Positions 41,198-51,393 of a DNA stretch of 64,000 nucleotides are shown here, piece by piece (position 1 is the first letter of the stretch; each line of letters opens with the position of its first letter). The position numbers were made by a program, and so were the translations under genes. The notes under the pieces are model-generated. The model ran no database searches. It was given only the letters and a program-made list of their open reading frames with translations, and had not been told where the DNA came from. Source of the stretch: Streptomyces sp. NBC_00582 (lineage in GTDB: Bacteria; Actinomycetota; Actinomycetes; Streptomycetales; Streptomycetaceae); the NCBI RefSeq assembly GCF_036345155.1, contig NZ_CP107772.1:930001-994000 (forward strand), in the 5' to 3' direction.

Positions 41198-41776
41198 ATG
41201 TCGGTACAGGAACGCAAGGAACGCGAACGCGCGGAGCGCGAGCGCCTCATCGTGGCGACGGCCCGTGAACTCGCCGAGCAGCAGGGCTGGGACGCGGTCA
41301 CCACCCGCCGGCTCGCCGAACGCATCGAGTACAGCCAGCCCGTCCTCTACAGCCACTTCCGCGGCAAGCGCGAGATCATCGGCGCCGTCGCCCTCCAGGG
41401 CGCCACCGAGATGGCCGTGGCGGTGCGGGCCGCGACCGCCGCCGTGGACGGCCCGCGCGAGCGGGTCGCCGCCCTCGCGCACGCCTACCTCGACTTCGCC
41501 GCACGCAACCCGGCGGTCTACGACGCCATCTTCCAGCTCGACGGCGGTCTCGCGTACGCGCAGGAGGACACCCCGGAACCTCTCAAGGACGCTTTCGCCG
41601 CCCTGCTGGAGTGCCTCGGCGAGGTGGCCGGGGACGGCGTCGACCCGGCACTGTTCACGGAGGTGTTCTGGGCGTCCCTGCACGGGGTGGCGACCCTGAC
41701 CCGGTCGGGACGGCTGCCGCCGGAGCACACCGAGTCGCGGGTGAAGCTGCTGGTGGACCGGCTCGCCGTGGTCTGA
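41198..41776 (+). CDS. TetR-family transcriptional regulator
   Basis: A 192-aa regulator. The N-terminal HTH reads LIVATARELAEQQGWDAVTT, RRLAERIEYSQPVLYSHFRGKREI; the C-terminal helical domain is TetR_C-like (YLDFAARNPAVYDAIFQLDGG). It most likely represses the divergent DUF1772 gene and itself through CTAGC-N3-GCTAG sites. Ligand unknown. Confidence 0.9.
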   Translation: MSVQERKERERAERERLIVATARELAEQQGWDAVTTRRLAERIEYSQPVLYSHFRGKREIIGAVALQGATEMAVAVRAATAAVDGPRERVAALAHAYLDFAARNPAVYDAIFQLDGGLAYAQEDTPEPLKDAFAALLECLGEVAGDGVDPALFTEVFWASLHGVATLTRSGRLPPEHTESRVKLLVDRLAVV

Positions 41777-41872
41777 CACACCGCCCCGGCAGGCACGGCG
41801 CGACCGCATCGGTACCTGGAGAAGACGCTGAGGGAGTGCTCTCCCGACTGCTACGAGGATCTACAAGACCGC

Positions 41873-41936
41873 GGGGCCCTGGGCCGACTGTCTCCTGGAC
41901 ACCTGGGGGCCCTGAGCCGACTGTCCCTGGACACCT
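41873..41936. repeat. Two-copy tandem repeat, 31-32 bp
   Basis: Two head-to-tail copies (41873-41904 and 41906-41936) sharing GGGGCCCTG, GCCGACTGTC and CCTGGACACCT with two differences. They lie in the 0.28-kb gap between the TetR stop and the IclR stop; each copy begins with the palindrome GGGGCCC(T). No gene is supported there. Confidence 0.75.
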
Positions 41937-42054
41937 TCTGCGTGGTGGCGCGACCGACCGCAGGAGGCAGTCTCGCCCCGACGCCCGACGGCAGCGTCGA
42001 CCCCGTACCGGCCCACAAGGTCTTCAACACCGTGACCTTCCTGCGCGCCGCCCG

Positions 42055-42861
42055 CTACTTCTTCGTGCTCCCGGGTCGGTGCGGGACGTCGGCTGACACC
42101 CGCTCCTCGATCGTGTGTGCCGCGGTCTGCAGATCGTCCAGGTGTCGGCGCACCACTTCCTGGGCGGACATGACCGTCTTGCGCCAGGTGACGTTGACGC
42201 ATCCCAGGACCTCCCCGTGCACACGGATCGGCACGGCGATCGAGTTGCGGCCGTCGAAGTCGTACTCCGGTGCGCGCACGCTGTATCCGCGGGACCTGAT
42301 GGTCGACAGCAGACGCTGGAGCCACCTCGGGTCATGGGCGTACGCGTTGCCGGGAGCGTCGTGTTCGCGGAGGCGGCGCAGGACCGCTTCCCGTTCCCGC
42401 TCCGGGCAGAAGGCGACGTAGGCCCTGCCCGAGGCGCCGAGCAGCATGTGCGAACGGAAACCGATCGGGGCGACGGGGACGACCTCGTCGAAGTACGCCT
42501 TGGGGCTGTTGGTGTCGATCGTCTCCATGTAGTCCAGCCGGGGCACGGTCAGCACGGAGGGCCACATGACGCGCTCGCACAGTTCTTCCAGGACCGAGGA
42601 GGCCAGCTCGCCGAGCCGCTCGGCGTCGTTGTGCGGGGCCCGCTGCGGTCGGAGGCTCGCGACGAAGGCCCCGTCGGCGAGCCGCTGCCACACCAGGCCC
42701 TGCTGGTTGCAGGTGTGGAGGATGCGGATCAGGGTGGCTTTGGGGATACCGGTGACCTGGTGCAGGTCGTGCAGGCTCGCCGCGCGCATCTCCTCCAGAG
42801 CCCTCAGCACCCGCAGGCCACGCTCCAGAGAACTGATCGTCTTCACCTGGTACTGACGCAC
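42055..42861 (-). CDS. IclR-family transcriptional regulator
   Basis: A 268-aa regulator with an N-terminal winged helix (SLERGLRVLRALEEM, DLHQVTGIPKATLIRILHTC) and a C-terminal GAF-like effector domain (FRSHMLLGASGRAYVAFCPE; GRNSIAVPIRVHGEVLGCVN). Divergent from the acetoacetyl-CoA synthetase/carboxylase operon, with a palindrome between; it is the probable regulator of that operon. IclR proteins often sense small carboxylic acids. Confidence 0.9.
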   Translation of the reverse strand: MRQYQVKTISSLERGLRVLRALEEMRAASLHDLHQVTGIPKATLIRILHTCNQQGLVWQRLADGAFVASLRPQRAPHNDAERLGELASSVLEELCERVMWPSVLTVPRLDYMETIDTNSPKAYFDEVVPVAPIGFRSHMLLGASGRAYVAFCPEREREAVLRRLREHDAPGNAYAHDPRWLQRLLSTIRSRGYSVRAPEYDFDGRNSIAVPIRVHGEVLGCVNVTWRKTVMSAQEVVRRHLDDLQTAAHTIEERVSADVPHRPGSTKK

Positions 42862-42895
42862 GGGACCACCCTCACCTGCGGAGACGGGGCCTGGA

Positions 42896-42910
42896 TTTCA
42901 CCACGTGAAA
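42896..42910. promoter_or_regulatory. IclR-type operator candidate
   Basis: TTTCAC-CAC-GTGAAA, perfect 6-bp arms, in the 120-bp divergent region between the IclR gene and the ligase ATG. AT-rich arms stand out in this GC-rich DNA. Confidence 0.65.
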
Positions 42911-42981
42911 AGCCGGCAGGCAACTGTTGCTCGCGTCATGGCTCGTCGTGGACCGTTCCCTCACTGACGCGAGGAGGCGAC

Positions 42982-45057
42982 ATGGCCGTCGAGGCAGCAG
43001 GGGGTTCCCCTGCCACTGGTCCAGGGCCCGGTGCGACCGGCGGTCCCGCCGTGGTGGCCGAAGGTGAGCTGCTGTGGACGCCTGGTGCGCGATGGGTCGC
43101 CGAGGCCAACGTGACGCGGTTCGCGGACTGGCTGTCCCGGGAACGGGGGCTGCGGTTCCACGGTTACGACGCCCTGTGGCACTGGTCCGTCACCGACCTG
43201 GAGGGTTTCTGGGGCGCCCTGTGGGACTACTTCGACGTCCGCTCCACGGCCCCGTACTCCGCGGTGCTCGGCGACCGGGACATGCCCGGGGCCCGATGGT
43301 TTCCCGGGGCGCGGCTGAACTACGCCGAGCACGTCCTGCGCCACGAGCGTCCGGGCGCCGACGCCCTGGTGTTCTGCTCAGAGGGCGCCGCTCCGGCCGG
43401 GATGCCGTGGGAGGACTTCGCGGGCCAGGTCCGCGTGCTGGCGACCCGGTTGCGGGCCCTCGGGGTGCGTGCCGGCGACCGGGTCTGCGGGTATCTGCCG
43501 AACGTGCCGCAGGCCGCGGTCGCGATGCTCGCGACGACGGCCATCGGCGCCGTGTGGGCGAGCGCCTCCCCCGATTTCGGTTCGCGAGGCGTCGTGGACC
43601 GCTTCGGCCAGCTCCGGCCCAAGGTCCTGTTCTGCGCCGACGGCTACCGCTACGGGGGGAGGTTCTTCGACCGCAGGCGGGAAGCGCGTGACATCGCGCA
43701 GGCCCTGCCCGGGCTGGAGCACGTCATCCGCGTTCCCTGCCCGGCCGACGGGGACATCCCGCCGGCCTCGGAGGGCGAGTCGCTGTGGGACGAGGTCCTC
43801 GACCACCCGCCCGTACCCGCCGAGCACTTCGTCTTCGAGCACGTCCCCTTCGACCACCCCTTGTGGGTGCTGTTCTCCTCGGGCACCACGGGACTGCCCA
43901 AGGCGATCGTGCACGGACACGGCGGCATCCTGCTGGAGCAGCTGAAGCTGCAGACCTTCCACATGGACCTGCGCGGCGGAGACCGGCCGATGTTCTTCAC
44001 CACCACCGGCTGGATGATGTGGAACTTCCTGATCAGTTCCCTGCTGGTCGGGGCCTGCCCGGTGCTCTACGACGGCAACCCCGCCCACCCCGAGCCGGAC
44101 GTGCTGTGGCGGATCGCGCAGGACACCCGGGCCACCTTCTTCGGCGCCAGCCCGGCCTATGTCGACCTCATGGCCAAGGCCGGCATCGTCCCCGGCGAAC
44201 GGTACGACCTGTCCGCCCTGCGCACGGTCATGCCCGCCGGCTCCCCGGTGTCGCCCCAGTGCACCGCCTGGTTCTACGACCATGTCAAGCCGGACCTGTG
44301 GATCGCCACCGGCAGCGGCGGCACCGACTGCTGCACCGGCTTCGTCGGCGGGGTGCCCACCCTTCCCGTGTACGCAGGCGAGATACAGGCGCGGTCGCTG
44401 GGGGTCGCCGCGCACGCCTACGACGAGCAGGGCCGCCGGGTCGTCGACGAGGTCGGCGAGCTGGTGATCACGGAGCCGCTGCCCTCCATGCCGGTGACGT
44501 TCTGGGGCCCGGACGGGGACGAGCGCTATCGGCGGACGTACTTCGAGGACTTCCCGGGCGTCTGGCGGCACGGCGACTTCTTCAAGGTCAACTCCCGCGG
44601 CGGCTGCTTCGTGCTGGGCCGCTCCGACGCCACGCTCAACCGGCAGGGCGTGCGTATCGGCACCGCGGAGATCTACCGGGTCGTCGAGGCCCTGGACGAG
44701 GTCACCGGCGCCCTGGTGGTCAGCCTCGACCTGCCGGAGGAGCATTTCTTCATGCCGCTGTTCGTGGCCCTGGGCGAAGGCGTCACCCTCGACGCCGGCC
44801 TGGAGCGGACGATCCGGGACCGGCTCCGCCGGGAGTACAGCCCCCGCCACGTGCCGGACCGAATCATCCAGGTTCCGGCCGTCCCCACCACCCTGACCGG
44901 CAAGAAGCTCGAGGTGCCGGCGCGCCGGATCCTCCTCGGCACGCCCGTCGAGCAGGCCGCCGACCGCAGCGCGGTGGCCGACCCGCGCGCCCTCGACGCC
45001 CTCGCCCATTACGCCCGTACCCAGCGCGACTACCCCTTGGCCACCGCCTCCGTCTGA
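42982..45057 (+). CDS. Acetoacetyl-CoA synthetase (acetoacetate-CoA ligase)
   Basis: A 691-aa ANL-superfamily ligase activating acetoacetate (or a similar beta-keto acid) to its CoA ester via an adenylate. P-loop-like SSGTTGLPKAIVHGHGG, then TTTGWMMWN, the A5 GSGGTDCC motif, GVWRHGDFF and C-terminal TLTGKKLEVPARR with the catalytic Lys. Length and the N-terminal FADWLSRERGLRFHGYDALW-type region are specific to acetoacetyl-CoA synthetases. GAGGAGG precedes the ATG. First gene of a seven-gene operon; the product would enter central metabolism through thiolase. Confidence 0.9.
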   Translation: MAVEAAGGSPATGPGPGATGGPAVVAEGELLWTPGARWVAEANVTRFADWLSRERGLRFHGYDALWHWSVTDLEGFWGALWDYFDVRSTAPYSAVLGDRDMPGARWFPGARLNYAEHVLRHERPGADALVFCSEGAAPAGMPWEDFAGQVRVLATRLRALGVRAGDRVCGYLPNVPQAAVAMLATTAIGAVWASASPDFGSRGVVDRFGQLRPKVLFCADGYRYGGRFFDRRREARDIAQALPGLEHVIRVPCPADGDIPPASEGESLWDEVLDHPPVPAEHFVFEHVPFDHPLWVLFSSGTTGLPKAIVHGHGGILLEQLKLQTFHMDLRGGDRPMFFTTTGWMMWNFLISSLLVGACPVLYDGNPAHPEPDVLWRIAQDTRATFFGASPAYVDLMAKAGIVPGERYDLSALRTVMPAGSPVSPQCTAWFYDHVKPDLWIATGSGGTDCCTGFVGGVPTLPVYAGEIQARSLGVAAHAYDEQGRRVVDEVGELVITEPLPSMPVTFWGPDGDERYRRTYFEDFPGVWRHGDFFKVNSRGGCFVLGRSDATLNRQGVRIGTAEIYRVVEALDEVTGALVVSLDLPEEHFFMPLFVALGEGVTLDAGLERTIRDRLRREYSPRHVPDRIIQVPAVPTTLTGKKLEVPARRILLGTPVEQAADRSAVADPRALDALAHYARTQRDYPLATASV

Positions 45058-45125
45058 GCCGCAAGCCGCAACCCTTCTCCGCCACCCGCTCCCTACCGCA
45101 TGAGCCGCACACCCTGGAGAGCACC

Positions 45126-46946
45126 GTGAACGATGCCGGACCCGCCCCCCGCTTCCCCCTGCCCTCGGAGCTGACCGAGGTGGCGGGCGCCGAAGACTGG
45201 GCGTCGATGTACCCGTACTACACCCGGTTCCAGCCCGAGGACGACCAGCGGTTCTGGTTCTACAACGCGATGCACTTCCCCGAGCCGATGCCCGCGTTCG
45301 ACGCCATCACGGCGGAGGCGCCCTACACCGCGCTCGGCGCCAACACCGCGCGCATGTTCGTCTTCCCCACCACGCTCGGCATCGAGCACCGCATCGTCAA
45401 CGGCCGGGTGTACATCACCGCCAACCCGGTCACCGACCCCGAGGAGATCCAGCGCAGGCTCGCGGTGTTCAGCGAGCGGGCGGGCCACTACTACGAGAAC
45501 TGGGACGAGCTCTACCAGGGCTGGGTCACCCGCGTCACCGCCCTGATCGACGAGGTCCAGCGGATCGAGGTGCCCCGGCTGCCCGAGTTCGAGGACCCGG
45601 AGGTCGTGTTCCAGGCCAAGGGCGTGGCCCAGAACCACTACGTCCGCGAGAACTACCACCGGCTGATCGACCTGTACTCCACGATGTGGCACCACCACTC
45701 GGAGTTCCTGATGCTCGGCTACGGCGCCTACGTGGTGTTCTTCGAGTTCTGCAAGACGTCGTTCCCGGAGATCCCCGACCAGGACGTGGCCCGTATGGTC
45801 GCGGGGATCGACGTCATCCTCTACCGCCCGGACGACGAGCTGAAGAAGCTGGCGAAGCGTGCGGTCGAGTACGGCGTAGACGATCTCTTCGTGGAGGGCT
45901 GCGACCCGGAGAAGGTACTGGCCGCGCTCGCCGCCCGCGGGGACGGGGGCCGGCGCTGGCTGGAGGCCATGGACGACGCGCGCGAGCCGTGGTTCAACAT
46001 GTCGACCGGAGCCGGTTTCTACCACCACCACCGCAGCTGGAACGACGACCTCACGGTGCCCTTCGCCGCGCTGCCCGGCTATGTCGACCAGGCCAGGAGA
46101 GGCGAGCTGCTCGACCGCCCCACCGAACAGCTCACGGCCGAGCGCGAACGGATCGCCCAGGAGTACCGCTCCCTGCTGGCCGGCGAGGAGGAGCGGGCCG
46201 CCTTCGACCAGATGCTGGGCCTGGCCCGCGCGGTGTTCCCCTTCGTCGAGGACCACAACTTCTACTGCGAGCACTACTTCACCACGAAGTTCTTCGCCAA
46301 GGTCCGCGAGTTCGGCGCCCTGCTGCGCGACCAGGGCGTCCTGGCCGACGTCGAGGACGTCTTCCAGCTGAGCCACACCGAGGTCGGCCAGGCCCTGACC
46401 GACGTGATGCTCGCCTGGGCGGCCGGCAGCGGACCGGCGGGCGCGGCCCATGTGCGCAAGACGGTCGCGGAGCGTAAGCGGATGCTGGACGCGCTCGCGG
46501 GCTGGTCCCCGCCGCCCGCGCTGGGACCGGTGCCCGAGGCGCTCAACGACCCGGCGGTCCGCATGCTGTGGGGCATCACCGCCGAGACCATCCAGGCCTG
46601 GTCCACTCCGGTCACGGACGGCGACCACGAGGTGCGCGGGTTCGCCGCCTCGCCGGGCGTGGTCGAGGGCACCGCCCGGGTGCTGCTGAGCGCCAACGAC
46701 ATCGGGCAGGTGCAGGAGGGTGACGTGCTGGTCTGTCCGGTGACCGCGCCCAGCTGGGGCCCGGTCTTCGGCAAGATCGCGGCCGCCGTCTCGGACATCG
46801 GCGGCACCATGTCGCACGCGGCGATCGTGGCCCGCGAGTACGGACTGCCCGCCGTCGTCGGCACCGGCCACGCCACCAAGCGGATCACCACCGGCCAGCG
46901 GCTGCGCGTGGACGGCGACCGCGGCATCGTCACCATCCTCGACTGA
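45126..46946 (+). CDS. PEP-synthase-like phosphotransferase, substrate/phospho-His subunit (phenylphosphate-synthase alpha-like)
   Basis: A 606-aa protein lacking an ATP-grasp domain. The first about 500 residues are a helical substrate-binding region as in rifampin phosphotransferase and phenylphosphate synthase. The C-terminal swivelling PEP-utiliser domain (GFAASPGVVEGTARVLLS, then DIGGTMSHAAIVAREYG) holds the phosphorylatable His564. The ATP-binding half is encoded by the next gene, 17 bp on. Size and split match the 70+40 kDa subunits of phenylphosphate synthase. Likely to transfer a phosphoryl group to an enol or phenol oxygen. GTG start follows GGAGA. Confidence 0.82.
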   Translation: MNDAGPAPRFPLPSELTEVAGAEDWASMYPYYTRFQPEDDQRFWFYNAMHFPEPMPAFDAITAEAPYTALGANTARMFVFPTTLGIEHRIVNGRVYITANPVTDPEEIQRRLAVFSERAGHYYENWDELYQGWVTRVTALIDEVQRIEVPRLPEFEDPEVVFQAKGVAQNHYVRENYHRLIDLYSTMWHHHSEFLMLGYGAYVVFFEFCKTSFPEIPDQDVARMVAGIDVILYRPDDELKKLAKRAVEYGVDDLFVEGCDPEKVLAALAARGDGGRRWLEAMDDAREPWFNMSTGAGFYHHHRSWNDDLTVPFAALPGYVDQARRGELLDRPTEQLTAERERIAQEYRSLLAGEEERAAFDQMLGLARAVFPFVEDHNFYCEHYFTTKFFAKVREFGALLRDQGVLADVEDVFQLSHTEVGQALTDVMLAWAAGSGPAGAAHVRKTVAERKRMLDALAGWSPPPALGPVPEALNDPAVRMLWGITAETIQAWSTPVTDGDHEVRGFAASPGVVEGTARVLLSANDIGQVQEGDVLVCPVTAPSWGPVFGKIAAAVSDIGGTMSHAAIVAREYGLPAVVGTGHATKRITTGQRLRVDGDRGIVTILD

Positions 46947-46963
46947 GCGCGGAAGGCACCACC

Positions 46964-48070
46964 ATGAGTACGACACCCTTCGCCCGACCGTTCGGGGAAC
47001 TCCGCTTGACCGACCGGCCCACCGTCGGCGGCAAGGGCGCCAGCCTCGGCGAACTCACCTTCGCCGGCGCGCCCGTACCACCCGGCTATGTCGTGACCAC
47101 CGCGGCCTTCGAGGCCTTCCTCGCCGCCCTCGACCCGGGTGGTGAGATCCGCACCGCCGTCGAGGCGCTGGACGCCCGGGACACCGAGGCGATCGCCCGC
47201 GCGGTCGCACCGGTCAGGGAACGCATCGAGGCGGCCGGCCTGCCCGAGGAGGTGGCGGCGGCGATCCGCGGCCACTACCGCGACCTGGACGGCGAGTCCG
47301 ACACCCCCGGCGAGCCCGCCCCCGTCGCCGTACGCTCCAGTGCCACCAGCGAGGACGCGGAGGACGCGAGCTTCGCCGGACTCCAGGACACCTATCTGTG
47401 GGTGCGCGGGGAGGACTCCCTCGTCGAGCACGTCCGCCGCTGCTGGGCCAGCCTCTACAGCGTCGAGTCGGTCAGCTACCGGCGACGGCTCGGCCTGCCG
47501 GAGCACGACCTCGCCATGGCCGTCGTCGTCCAGCGCATGATCGACCCGCGCTGCGCCGGCGTCATGTTCACCCGCAGCCCGCTCACCGGGGACCGGTCGG
47601 TCGTCGCCCTGGAAGGCTCCTGGGGCCTGGGGTCCGCGCTGGTCAGCGGTGATGTGACACCCGACAAGTACGTCATCGGCAAGGTCACCGGGGACATCTG
47701 CTCCCGCACGGTCTCGGAGAAGGCACGACAGCACCGGATGGACCCCAGCGGCTCCGGGGTGCTGGAGGAGGACGTACCGGAGTACCTCCGCAGCGAGCCC
47801 TGTCTGTCCGACGAGGAGATCCACGAACTCGTACGGCTCGGCCGACAGGTCGAGTCCCACTACGGGACCCCGCAGGACATCGAGTGGGCGATCTCCCGCA
47901 ATCTCGTCCCGGGCCACAACATCTTCCTGCTCCAGAGCCGTCCCGAGACGGTCTGGGCGAGCCGCGAACAGGCCCCGGTGGCCGCGCCCAAGGCCAGGGC
48001 GTTCGACCATGTGCTGGCACTGCTGGGCGGCACGGGCTCCGGTTCCGGCTCCGGCGGGGGCGCGAAGTGA
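46964..48070 (+). CDS. PEP/pyruvate-binding ATP-grasp subunit of the split kinase (phenylphosphate-synthase beta-like)
   Basis: A 368-aa PPDK N-terminal-type domain: VGGKGASLGELTFAGAPVPPGYV, AVRSSATSEDAEDASFAGLQDTYL, MIDPRCAGVMFTRSPLTGD, and DIEWAISRN with LLQSRPET at the end. It supplies ATP-dependent phosphorylation of the His on the partner subunit. Its C-terminus ends in a Gly/Ser linker-like tail. It is coupled to the biotin carrier gene by a GTGA overlap, physically joining the kinase to the carboxylase genes. Confidence 0.86.
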   Translation: MSTTPFARPFGELRLTDRPTVGGKGASLGELTFAGAPVPPGYVVTTAAFEAFLAALDPGGEIRTAVEALDARDTEAIARAVAPVRERIEAAGLPEEVAAAIRGHYRDLDGESDTPGEPAPVAVRSSATSEDAEDASFAGLQDTYLWVRGEDSLVEHVRRCWASLYSVESVSYRRRLGLPEHDLAMAVVVQRMIDPRCAGVMFTRSPLTGDRSVVALEGSWGLGSALVSGDVTPDKYVIGKVTGDICSRTVSEKARQHRMDPSGSGVLEEDVPEYLRSEPCLSDEEIHELVRLGRQVESHYGTPQDIEWAISRNLVPGHNIFLLQSRPETVWASREQAPVAAPKARAFDHVLALLGGTGSGSGSGGGAK

Positions 48071-48560
48071 ACCTGACCGGCGAGGACGTCCAGGACATCC
48101 TGCGCATCATCGACGGCATGGAGGTCGACCGCCTCCGGCTGCGCACCGGCCGCTTCGAACTGTCGCTGCGCCGCGGCGACGACGGCGCATGGACCCAGTC
48201 CGCGCGGACGACCGCCGAGCCGGTCCTCGTCGACGGCCGGGAAGCGCGGACGACGAGCGCCGACGCCGCTTCCGAGCAGCCGCAGGCGGCGCCCGCCCGC
48301 GAGGGTCTGACGGAGGTGCGTACGCCCCTGCCGGGAGCGTTCTACCGGTCGCCGAAGCCCGGAGCGGCCCCCTTCGTGGAGATCGGGGACGAGGTCACCG
48401 AGACCACGGTGGTCGGGATCGTCGAGACGATGAAGCTGATGAACTCCGTCTACGCGGGGGCGTCCGGCACGGTGGCGGAGATCTGTCTGCGGGACGGCGA
48501 GTTCGCCGAGCAGGGCGCCGTGCTGATGTTCGTCGACTCGCGCCCCGGAGGGACGGCGTC

Positions 48561-48564
<4 letters not shown>
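48067..48564 (+). CDS. Biotin carboxyl carrier protein
   Basis: A 165-aa carrier. An N-terminal helix (EDVQDILRIIDGMEVDRLRL) resembles AccB, a Pro/Ala linker follows, and the C-terminal biotinyl domain has PLPGAFYRSPKPG and ETMKLMN with the biotinylated Lys123. It shuttles carboxybiotin between the next two gene products. GTG start overlaps the kinase stop. Confidence 0.9.
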
Positions 48565-49917
<1,353 letters not shown>

Positions 49918-49925
<8 letters not shown>

Positions 49926-51393
49926 CATCCAGCTCGTCGACGTGTCGCTGCGCGACGGCAACCAGAGCCTGTGGAGCGCCACCGGACTCGACACGGGCAA
50001 GATCCTCCAGATCGCGCCGGTCCTGGACCGGGTCGGCTTCCGCGCCCTCGACTACACCTCCAGCACCCACATGGGCATGGCCGTGCGCACCCACCGCGAG
50101 GACCCCTGGGAGCGGATACGGCTGACGCATCGCGCCATGCCGAACACCCCCTTGCAGTTCATCGGCACCGGGCTGCGGTTCATCTCCTGGGAGGCCGCGC
50201 ATCCCGAGTTCATGCAGCTGGTCTACGACCGGCTGGTGGCCAACGGCGTCACCCGGTACGTCGTCCTCGACCCCATGCACGACATGGACGCCGTCCGCGC
50301 ATCCGCCCGGATGATCCGTGCGGCCGGCGCCACCGAGATCGTCGGGGCGCTGACCTTCACCGTCAGCGACGTCCACGACGACGCGCACTACGGTGCGCTC
50401 GCCGCGCAGATGGCCGCCTGCCCGGACATCGACCGCGTGTATGTCAAGGACCCCGGCGGACTGCTCACCTCCGAGCGTGCCGCCACGCTGATCCCGGCCG
50501 TTTCGGGCAACCTCTCCGGAAAACCGCTGGAGTTGCACTCCCACTGCACGATCGGCCTGCCCGGCCTCACCTACCTCACGGCCGCCGAACTGGGTGTGCA
50601 GGCGCTACAAGTGGCCTGCGGGGCTCTGGCAGGCGGCACATCGCTGCCCAACGCCCAGCAGGTCGTGGCCAATCTGCGCGAGCTCGGCCACACCGTGGAC
50701 GTCGACGACCGGCTGCTGGGCATGGTCGCGGACTACTTCGACCGCATGGCGGCGGCCGAAGGGCTGCCCGTCGGCGGCCCCCGGGACTACGACGCCGCGT
50801 TCATGCGCCACCAGGTGGCCGGCGGTGTGATGACCACCCTGCGCCGCCAGCTCGACGAACTGGGTTTCAGCGACCGCTTCGACGCGGTCATCGAGGAGGT
50901 GACCCGGGTCCGCGCCGAGCTCGGCCACCCCATCATGGTCACCCCCTTCCCCCAGATGGTGTGCACCCAGGCCCTCTACAACGTCATCGGCACCGAACGC
51001 TACGAGAACGTCTCCGACCAGGTCATCCGCTATGTGCTCGGCAGCTTCGGCCGCCCCACCGCCCCCGTCGACCCGCAGGTCGCCGACCGCATCCTGGGCC
51101 GGCCACGCGCCGGGGAACTGGCCCAGGAGGCACCCCCGCCCACCGTCGCCGACCTGCGCCGGCGCTTCCCGCGCGGTATCAGCGACGAGGAACTGCTGCT
51201 ACGGGCCACCATGCCGGCCGAGCAGGTCGACGCCATGGTGGCGGCCGGCCCGGCCCGGCGTCACTACAACCCCGACGTCAAACCGGTCCTGGACCTGCTC
51301 CACGCACTGCGCGTCCGCCCGGTGACACCCGAACTGGTCCTGGACCGACCCGACTTCCGACTGGAGCTGCACCGTGACCGCCGAAACCGCTGA
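49918..51393 (+). CDS. Carboxyltransferase subunit (pyruvate carboxylase B / OadA type)
   Basis: A 491-aa TIM-barrel carboxyltransferase with an HMGL-like fold: VDVSLRDGNQSLWSATGL at the N-terminus, the metal-site carbamyl-Lys motif VYVKDPGGLLT, and metal histidines in LHSHCTIG, then ALAGGTSLPN where pyruvate enzymes usually have GGTSQP-type sequence. It moves CO2 from carboxybiotin to an enol(ate) acceptor. Given the ligase and kinase partners, the acceptor is more likely a ketone or enol phosphate than pyruvate. It lacks a fused biotinyl domain. Confidence 0.86.

Noticed and set aside
42115..42981. 290-residue N-terminal extension of acetoacetyl-CoA synthetase
   Set aside because: It runs antisense through the IclR gene; the ATG at 42982 has a strong ribosome site and gives the expected N-terminus.
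43785..46946. A giant fusion of ligase region and PEP-utilising enzyme
   Set aside because: The first 1.3 kb is an alternate frame of the ligase gene; domain content begins only at the GTG at 45126.
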